From NCBI RefSeq assembly GCF_014077095.1, contig NZ_JACGVG010000036.1, positions 186,001-250,000 on the forward strand: 64,000 nt of DNA, in the 5' to 3' direction. Positions 58,274 through 64,000 of the stretch are shown here, piece by piece. The notes beneath the pieces were generated by a model. It was not told where the DNA came from, ran no database searches, and saw only the letters and a list, made by a program, of their open reading frames with translations. Position 1 is the first letter of the stretch. The number at the start of each line of letters is the position of its first letter. Source of the stretch: Colwellia sp. MB02u-6 (GTDB lineage Bacteria; Pseudomonadota; Gammaproteobacteria; Enterobacterales; Alteromonadaceae). A program made the position numbers and the translations under genes.

Positions 58274-59464
58274 TTATGTGTGAACTTTTCTCAGGACTTG
58301 ATTCGCCTTTTCAAGTTGACCTTGGTGCTCAAGAACTTGTGAAAAAGCCAGTAAATCGACTTTATCATAGTGCTTGTCTTCCAAGTTAACTAAGCTGTTA
58401 AATGCCTTTTCTGCTAACAACCATTGCTGTGACACCTTGGCAAGGTGGGCAACCAATGACAACCAAAGAGCATTTTTTGGCGCACTGTATAAGTGTTTTT
58501 GTGCTACTGCCAATAGCTCATCAGCTTGAGTAATAGGTAATGTTCTGACCGCTTTTAGCAGATTGATTGCCGCCCCTTTCTTTATTATTGGCAATAATAA
58601 TTTTGCTAAAGGTGTATTCACTTGGTTTTCTGCTAAGACCTGACAATAAGCAATCACGACTGTTTCTGATTGCTTCACTTTCTTCGGCAGTTGCTGATAA
58701 TAAGCCATCAAAGCATTATGATCATGTTGTTTAATTTGGCTATTAAAAGCGCCGTAAAATGCTTGCTGTTGCCATTGCATTATAGTTTTCAGACTAATCG
58801 ACTTTTGTTTTTCCGCGGTAGTTAACTGCTTAATAACATAGTCAAAACGCTGTTCAATTAAGCTTAACTCTATTTCTAACGATAACAGCCGTGCGTCATG
58901 CCCAATATGCTTATGGTATTGATCAATCACAGTACGTGCTTGTGGGTAATTATGCTGACCGATCAGTAATTTTATTTTAATTAATACCGCTTCTAACCCT
59001 GCGTCTTTTAAGCTGCTAGTGGTTTGTTCTAGCAAAGATAAATAGTGGTCGGTGTTTGGTTTTAACGCTTGTTTTTGCGCAGCATCTGCGGCAACAAGGT
59101 AAGCGATTTGTTCAAAAGATGATGCCTTAGCTGATGATTTAGCTAATAAGTGCTCTGCTTGTTTATAGTCACCTAACACATAGGCTGCAATGCCTTTATT
59201 AAAATCTATCAGCGCACGTCGACGACTAGCAAAAGCAATTTTATTCCAAGCGGCAAAGCTAAAATTTAGCCCACCACGGAAAAATTTAAGGCTAAGCAGT
59301 AAGGTCATAAAAATCAGCGTTAGCATGATAACGCCAGCAACCACAGTTGATTCTATCACCGTTCCACCAAAAGATATTTGCATATAACCAGGGTCACTAA
59401 TGAGTGTTGGAGCAACCGCGACTAATGAGATGATGAAAACGATAAGTATAATTATTTTTATCAT
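58274..59464 (-). CDS. hemY: HemY-like TPR membrane protein
   Basis: 396 residues. Two membrane helices (about 1-20 and 38-60) precede a HemY_N region (SFAAWNKIAFASRRRALIDFN) and tetratricopeptide-like helices (KGIAAYVLGDYKQAEHLLAK). It is a member of the hemCDXY operon in gammaproteobacteria; its exact role in haem synthesis is unclear. It is unrelated to the Bacillus oxidase also called HemY. It overlaps hemX by 4 bp (ATGA). Confidence 0.92.
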   Translation of the reverse strand: MIKIIILIVFIISLVAVAPTLISDPGYMQISFGGTVIESTVVAGVIMLTLIFMTLLLSLKFFRGGLNFSFAAWNKIAFASRRRALIDFNKGIAAYVLGDYKQAEHLLAKSSAKASSFEQIAYLVAADAAQKQALKPNTDHYLSLLEQTTSSLKDAGLEAVLIKIKLLIGQHNYPQARTVIDQYHKHIGHDARLLSLEIELSLIEQRFDYVIKQLTTAEKQKSISLKTIMQWQQQAFYGAFNSQIKQHDHNALMAYYQQLPKKVKQSETVVIAYCQVLAENQVNTPLAKLLLPIIKKGAAINLLKAVRTLPITQADELLAVAQKHLYSAPKNALWLSLVAHLAKVSQQWLLAEKAFNSLVNLEDKHYDKVDLLAFSQVLEHQGQLEKANQVLRKVHT

Positions 59465-60957
59465 GACGCGCCCTCTTGCTGATCAACAGCAACTGGCTCA
59501 GTGACGGTTTCTTTTGATGCTTTAGCCGCACTAGGCTTTACTTTCGAAGGTATCACAAGCTGCTTTTTCTTAGCTAATAACTGTCTAACTGCTGCTAGAG
59601 AATCTAATCTATTCGGGTATTCAGCGCTAATAACTTCGTTTTGTAACTTTAGAATAATATTTGAGAAGCTCTGGTTACCAATATCGGTCATGTCAAAATA
59701 ATCTTTCAGCCAATTATTAATTTCATGTAGCGCTTGTTGATAAACTTCTTGATTCATTTTACTGGCCGCCCATATGGCAGTTTGTAACTTCAAGTTTAAA
59801 TTTTCACGTAAGTTTTGTGTAAATTCGGGAGACATTAATGGCTTCAAATCTGCTGATTTTTTACTAATAGTAAGAAATTTAGCCGTGATACTGTGCCATG
59901 TTTTAGCAAGATTTTCCCGCCAATCACTAGCATTGTCGCTTAATTCAACATCGATTTCTTGGTCATTATTTGCTGAAACATGAGTCTTTGCTAATGGTAA
60001 TTGCTGAGTTTGTTGAGCCAGTGTCATCAGTTTTAAAATAGTGTTATCTGTTGTTAGTGTCGGTAGCAATGCTAGTTTGGCAATATCCTGCTGAATAATT
60101 TGACGCAAGGCGAAAAACTGGGGGTCATTTAATTGTTTAATGCGTAAGTCGGCGTCATTAAGTAAACTAATAGCGGCACTGGTTTCTTTTTCTAACCACA
60201 AGCTTCTTGACGCTACTCGAATCAGGTATTCCGCTTCTTGTAACAACCAATCACTAGGTTGGTTGTTACCTAAACTTGCCACTTGCTGCTGTAATTGTGC
60301 AAGCGTTTCACTGTAACTTTTTGTAAAATCATCAACTTGTTCAAGGTTTTTACGCAGCGTGTTTAGCTCGGTAGTATTGGCTTGTTTACTTTGTGAAAAT
60401 TGCTGAGCAATACGCTGTTTATTGTCTAACAGTTGTTGGGAAATTTGCTGCTGATTTTCGACTAATTGGCGTTTTACAAGCTTATTAAGTTGCAAGCTAT
60501 ATTGAGCTTTTTGTTGTTCACTCCAATAATAGTGACCCGCACTGGCAGCAATAGCTAATAATGCAATAATTAACGCTACCACTGCTGTTTTTGAAATTTT
60601 CTGTGTACTTTGCTGAGTATGGCTGGATGTGCTTTTTTCTGCCAGCGTTGCCGTACCGGCAGTGGTCGACTTGCTTGATGTGCTAGATGTGCTAGATGCG
60701 GTTTTTTTCACAGGTGCTGTGCTCTTATCATGGTTTTTATTTAATGATGGCTGAGTCTCGCTGGTGCCTTGTGCAGCAGTGGCCTTTGTTTTAGCTTTAA
60801 TTATCTTTGGAGCTTTATCTGGAGATTTTTCTGGATTATCGGCCCTTGCCGGTTTATTCAAAGACGCAGATAAGTCGGCTTGATGCTCATCGTGGTTGTC
60901 AACCGCTGCAGTATTATTATCGGCTTTGCTTTGCTCGGGTGGTTTTTTATCGCTCAT
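59461..60957 (-). CDS. hemX: HemX-like membrane protein
   Basis: 498 residues. A polar low-complexity N-terminus of about 120 residues rich in K, S, T and A is followed by one membrane helix (124-143), a glutamine-rich coiled coil (QQQISQQLLDNKQRIAQQF type) and the HemX domain (LLQEAEYLIRVASRSLWLEK). Often annotated as uroporphyrinogen-III methyltransferase, but no SAM-binding motif is seen and that role is doubtful. Between hemD (66 bp upstream) and hemY. Confidence 0.9.
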   Translation of the reverse strand: MSDKKPPEQSKADNNTAAVDNHDEHQADLSASLNKPARADNPEKSPDKAPKIIKAKTKATAAQGTSETQPSLNKNHDKSTAPVKKTASSTSSTSSKSTTAGTATLAEKSTSSHTQQSTQKISKTAVVALIIALLAIAASAGHYYWSEQQKAQYSLQLNKLVKRQLVENQQQISQQLLDNKQRIAQQFSQSKQANTTELNTLRKNLEQVDDFTKSYSETLAQLQQQVASLGNNQPSDWLLQEAEYLIRVASRSLWLEKETSAAISLLNDADLRIKQLNDPQFFALRQIIQQDIAKLALLPTLTTDNTILKLMTLAQQTQQLPLAKTHVSANNDQEIDVELSDNASDWRENLAKTWHSITAKFLTISKKSADLKPLMSPEFTQNLRENLNLKLQTAIWAASKMNQEVYQQALHEINNWLKDYFDMTDIGNQSFSNIILKLQNEVISAEYPNRLDSLAAVRQLLAKKKQLVIPSKVKPSAAKASKETVTEPVAVDQQEGAS

Positions 60958-61023
60958 GAACTGATCCCATCTTACATGTTGGCGCTACGCACATTAAATA
61001 TATTAGGCTAATATGCTGTTATA

Positions 61024-61782
61024 TTACTTGGTATGACTTAATTTCAGCTCATAGGCTAGTGCATTAATAATAGCAGTGGTATTGGCACCATTGGCATTTA
61101 TTATTCGGCTAATACCCTTTGTTTTGGCTTTGAGCGCAATTCTATTACTTGCCACAATCCATAGACATTGCTCTTGCCAATAATTGTCTGAGTTATCAAT
61201 TAAGTTTACTATGAATTCTAGCAAAGCGTTACTCGTGATTAAGATACAATTTATCTGCTGCTGATGCCATGTTTTGATGACTTCTGGCGAGCAATTTCGC
61301 CAAACACGCCGATAACTTTCAAAATAATGTACCAAGGCGCCACGCTGTCGCAAATCTTCTGCAATAAGTTCTCGACCACCATCGCCACGGACAATGAGCA
61401 CGTCTTTTGCTTGCACGTTTTGTAATGACTGCAAAACCAACAGACCCTCGCTATCATGCTTTGCAGGGACTAAAGCGCTTATGCCTAAGATTTTTAATGC
61501 TTGCTCAGTGGCAGCACCAACCGCAATAACCTCTTTTGTCGACCATAAGGATATTGGCATCAGTTTATTAGCAAACTCTACTGCTGCGACGCTAATAAAT
61601 ATGACCAGTGGCCGAGTTAGTTGACTTTGTAATGCTTGTAATTGCTCAAGGCTGGCACCATCTTGATAATCAAAGCACGGCTGACAATAACTTTGATAAC
61701 CCTGTTTTTGCAGGCAATCTTGTAGATCGCGCCCAGCTTTTTCAGGGCGCGTGATTAATATTTTAAGCTTATGCTTGGTCAT
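61024..61782 (-). CDS. hemD: Uroporphyrinogen-III synthase
   Basis: 252 residues from the ATG at 61782 ([17 protein letters not shown]), which overlaps the hemC end by 14 bp; nine more codons are open upstream. [53 protein letters not shown] and [11 protein letters not shown] are the family's scattered conserved parts. It closes and inverts ring D of hydroxymethylbilane to give uroporphyrinogen III. Confidence 0.93.
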   Translation of the reverse strand: MTKHKLKILITRPEKAGRDLQDCLQKQGYQSYCQPCFDYQDGASLEQLQALQSQLTRPLVIFISVAAVEFANKLMPISLWSTKEVIAVGAATEQALKILGISALVPAKHDSEGLLVLQSLQNVQAKDVLIVRGDGGRELIAEDLRQRGALVHYFESYRRVWRNCSPEVIKTWHQQQINCILITSNALLEFIVNLIDNSDNYWQEQCLWIVASNRIALKAKTKGISRIINANGANTTAIINALAYELKLSHTK

Positions 61783-62701
61783 ACACCTGACGAAGAATTT
61801 TGCCAGCACCTTTAGCCAATAATTGCTCAGCTAGCTGGTTCCCTAATTGCGCGGCTTGGTTAATGTGGCCACGAATTTCACTGGTTAATATTTCACTGCC
61901 ATCAACCGAGCCGACTAACCCGCGTAAATATATCTCTTGATTTTTAAGCACAGCATAACTGCCAATGGGTACCTGACAACCGCCTTCAAGCGCGCGATTC
62001 ATCGCACGTTCTGCCACTACGCGCAGGCGCGTTTCTTCACAGCCTAGTGGTGCTAACAGTGCTTTAATGGTGAGATCGTCAATGCGACATTCGATACCCA
62101 CTGCACCTTGGCCATTCGCCGGTAACATTACTTCTGGCGCAATATATTCTCGAATACGTTCCGGCATTTTCAAACGAATAAGCCCTGCTGCAGCTAAAAT
62201 AATGGCGTCATACTCACCATTGTCAAGCTTTTTAAGCCGAGTATTGACGTTACCACGTAGGTCACGAATAGTTAAGTCGGGTCGCAGGGCTTTAATTTGA
62301 CATTGACGACGTAAACTTGATGTACCGACAATCGCACCTTGGGGTAAGTCGCCCAAGCTATCGATAGTGTTAGAAACAAAAGCGTCGCGCGGGTCTTCGC
62401 GCGGACAAATAATCTCTAGCCCCAAGCCTTCTGGAAAATCAACCGGTACATCTTTCATTGAATGCACGGCAATATCAGCACGGTCTTCTAATATAGCCAC
62501 TTCAAGTTCTTTAACAAATAAGCCTTTTCCGCCAACCTTGGCGAGTGGCGTATCAAGAATAATGTCACCTTTGGTGGTCATGGGCACTAATTCAACCTGG
62601 ATATCCGGATGAAAATACTCAAGTTTTGCCTTAACATATTCTGCTTGCCATAACGCCAGCGCGCTTTTACGGGTTGCAATACGTACGGTTTGTTGGGTCA
62701 T
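61769..62701 (-). CDS. hemC: Porphobilinogen deaminase (hydroxymethylbilane synthase)
   Basis: 310 residues from the ATG at 62701 ([19 protein letters not shown]), with AAGG eight nt upstream; a TTG six codons earlier is open but not needed. [26 protein letters not shown] and [14 protein letters not shown] are intact, and the dipyrromethane cofactor binds the cysteine in [12 protein letters not shown]. It joins four porphobilinogens. First gene of hemCDXY. Confidence 0.96.
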   Translation of the reverse strand: MTQQTVRIATRKSALALWQAEYVKAKLEYFHPDIQVELVPMTTKGDIILDTPLAKVGGKGLFVKELEVAILEDRADIAVHSMKDVPVDFPEGLGLEIICPREDPRDAFVSNTIDSLGDLPQGAIVGTSSLRRQCQIKALRPDLTIRDLRGNVNTRLKKLDNGEYDAIILAAAGLIRLKMPERIREYIAPEVMLPANGQGAVGIECRIDDLTIKALLAPLGCEETRLRVVAERAMNRALEGGCQVPIGSYAVLKNQEIYLRGLVGSVDGSEILTSEIRGHINQAAQLGNQLAEQLLAKGAGKILRQVYDQA

Positions 62702-62722
62702 TTCAGTTACCTTATTCAATAT

Positions 62723-63043
62723 TTATTGCTCAGTAATGACAATAGTTTCTTCTGCTTGTTTGCTGACCGCGTTAGACATAAACTGCCATAGCTCTCCGCC
62801 GCCACGCTTATCAAACCACTGATCATTTTCAAAGTGAAAATGATGGCCATTAAATTTCGTTGCTACCCAAATTTCATGTAAGGGTGCTTGCTTGTTGATA
62901 ATGATTTTACTGGCATTTTTAAAGGTGAGGGTTAACATCCCGCCAACACCTTCATAATCGATATCACAACCACAATTTTCGATGGCTTCTTCTATCGCTA
63001 ATAAGATGTTTTCTGCGGCTAAGTTATACTGACTATCATTCAT
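62723..63043 (-). CDS. cyaY: Frataxin-like protein CyaY
   Basis: 106 residues from the ATG at 63043 (MNDSQYNLAAENILLAIEEA), with AAGGAAC eight nt upstream; this equals the E. coli length. Acidic first helix (LLAIEEAIENCGCDIDYEG) and the beta-sheet core NKQAPLHEIWVATKFNG fit frataxin. It binds iron and modulates Fe-S cluster assembly on IscS. It lies 21 bp upstream of hemC on the same strand, so may share its transcript. Confidence 0.94.
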   Translation of the reverse strand: MNDSQYNLAAENILLAIEEAIENCGCDIDYEGVGGMLTLTFKNASKIIINKQAPLHEIWVATKFNGHHFHFENDQWFDKRGGGELWQFMSNAVSKQAEETIVITEQ

Positions 63044-63153
63044 TGACTGTTCCTTTTTACCTGGGCTTTCAGATTGTTTAATCTTTGCTTGGTATTTGTT
63101 GGTCATGGCATTATAAAACGTCTATCATGGGAAAAAAATCGAATAAATCAATT

Positions 63154-63324
63154 ATGCGTAAAGAAATTGCAATTACTTTCTTCTGTTTGCTTAGTTTAGT
63201 CACTATAACAGGCTGCGGCATTAAAGGCCCTTTATACCAAACTCCTGAGCAACAGCAAGAGAACTTACCAAAAACAAGCCCAGAAATTGATAAAAGCAGT
63301 AATAAAAGCAATTTAGAACCATAG
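63154..63324 (+). CDS. lptM: Small lipoprotein LptM (YifL)
   Basis: 56 residues from the ATG at 63154 (MRKEIAITFFCLLSLVTITGC); an ATG at 63127 in frame adds nine residues. The lipobox ITGC is followed by GIKGPLYQTP, the GLKGPLYxP hallmark of LptM. In E. coli it assists maturation of the LptD outer-membrane LPS translocon. Its position between divergent cyaY and lysA is usual in this order. Confidence 0.9.
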   Translation: MRKEIAITFFCLLSLVTITGCGIKGPLYQTPEQQQENLPKTSPEIDKSSNKSNLEP

Positions 63325-63335
63325 GAATAACGGCA

Positions 63336-64000
63336 TTGGACTTTTTTAATCGTAAAGAACATTCATTATACGCTGAACACTGTTCGGTTGCTGAGTTAGC
63401 AAAGCAATACGGAACACCACTTTATATCTACTCTCGAGCAACTATTGAGCGTCATTGGCATGCTTTTGACCAAGCGGCTGGAGAGCGCCCACATCTGGTT
63501 TGTTATGCTGTTAAAGCCAATAGTAATATTGCGGTTTTAAATGTCATGGCGCGGTTAGGGTCCGGCTTTGATATCGTTTCAAAAGGCGAGTTGATGCGAG
63601 TGATTAAAGCCGGTGGCGATCCAAAAAAGGTCGTATTTTCAGGTGTTGGTAAAACCTCAGAAGAAATAGCTTACGCGCTAAATTTGGGTATTTACTGTTT
63701 TAATGTCGAATCTGCCGCAGAGTTAGACCGTATCCAAGCTGTTGCGCTAGAGTTAAACAAAATGGCGCCCATTTCATTACGGGTTAATCCTGATGTTGAT
63801 GCTGGCACACACCCTTATATTTCAACTGGTTTAAAAGAGAATAAGTTCGGTATTAGTATTGAGCAAGCACCTAAGTTTTATCAATACGCCACCACCTTGT
63901 CTCATATTAATATTCAAGGGGTTGATTGCCATATTGGTTCACAACTGACAGAAATTGCCCCGTTTTTAGACGCACTCGATCGGGTATTAAAGTTAGTTGA
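63336..64000 (+). CDS. lysA: Diaminopimelate decarboxylase (N-terminal part)
   Basis: Starts at a TTG (63336) with AGGA 10 nt upstream; about 221 codons are visible before the window ends. LVCYAVKANSNIAVLN holds the PLP-binding lysine, GSGFDIVSKGEL, and GIDC-like VDCHIGSQL follow, as in the alanine-racemase-fold decarboxylases. It turns meso-diaminopimelate into lysine. It follows lptM by 11 bp and is likely co-transcribed. Confidence 0.95.
   Translation, partial: MDFFNRKEHSLYAEHCSVAELAKQYGTPLYIYSRATIERHWHAFDQAAGERPHLVCYAVKANSNIAVLNVMARLGSGFDIVSKGELMRVIKAGGDPKKVVFSGVGKTSEEIAYALNLGIYCFNVESAAELDRIQAVALELNKMAPISLRVNPDVDAGTHPYISTGLKENKFGISIEQAPKFYQYATTLSHINIQGVDCHIGSQLTEIAPFLDALDRVLKLV

Noticed and set aside
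59461-60957. HemX as a uroporphyrinogen-III methyltransferase
   Set aside because: No SAM-binding motif is seen. The common annotation is inherited, so I kept only the family name.
63111-63362. Minus-strand reading frame of 83 codons opposite lptM
   Set aside because: It is the antisense shadow of lptM and the start of lysA, with no independent support.

Overview
The window comes from the chromosome of a marine gammaproteobacterium of the Alteromonadales. Colwelliaceae (Colwellia or Thalassotalea) is my best guess. The grounds are the AT-rich codon use, the argininosuccinate lyase fused to an acetyltransferase, the aroK-aroB-damX-dam and pilMNOPQ blocks, the gppA-rhlB / trxA-rho block, and the order hemCDXY / cyaY / lptM / lysA. 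The species call is inference. I see no rRNA, tRNA, CRISPR array, prophage or insertion sequence. Most of the window is housekeeping DNA. Layout: (1) 1-8515, arginine biosynthesis: argC-argB-argF-argG-argH(A)-argA on the minus strand, with argE divergent and ArgR-like boxes between them. (2) 8599-10675, a degenerate HD-GYP-like protein and a small DUF2970 membrane protein. (3) 10856-19699, one long minus-strand block: pilM-N-O-P-Q (type IV pilus alignment complex and secretin), aroK-aroB (shikimate pathway), damX (SPOR protein) and dam. mrcA (PBP1A) is divergent from pilM. (4) 22423-28534, pckA behind an unusual hairpin-rich leader, envZ/ompR, and small membrane and periplasmic proteins including a TlpA-like thioredoxin. 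(5) 28768-33186, a Fur-box-preceded TonB-dependent receptor, a divergent MltA/3D-like secreted protein, and a decayed cold-shock/DUF1294 gene. (6) 33265-41725, a SWIM-SNF2 helicase, an RhlE-like DEAD-box helicase, an aromatic/aspartate aminotransferase, an M50 protease and an unknown protein. (7) 41799-45384, a decayed yceH gene and a GAF-GAF-GGDEF-EAL cyclic-di-GMP protein. (8) 45408-50687, tatA-tatB-tatC, a periplasmic protein of unknown role, tatD, a diguanylate cyclase remnant, and hemB. (9) 50841-56843, rhlB-gppA facing trxA and rho (behind a C-rich leader), then fre with no ubiD between rho and fre. (10) 57165-64000, a DUF2982-like protein, arfA with a hairpin that places its stop codon in the loop, the hemC-D-X-Y operon, cyaY, lptM and the start of lysA. 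I did not find a wholly new multi-gene system. The most interesting items are the arfA 3' hairpin, three decayed genes that leave no long open reading frame (cold-shock/DUF1294, yceH, GGEEF domain), the HD-GYP-like protein lacking its metal ligands, the MltA/3D-like protein, and the set of mutually exclusive hairpins before pckA.
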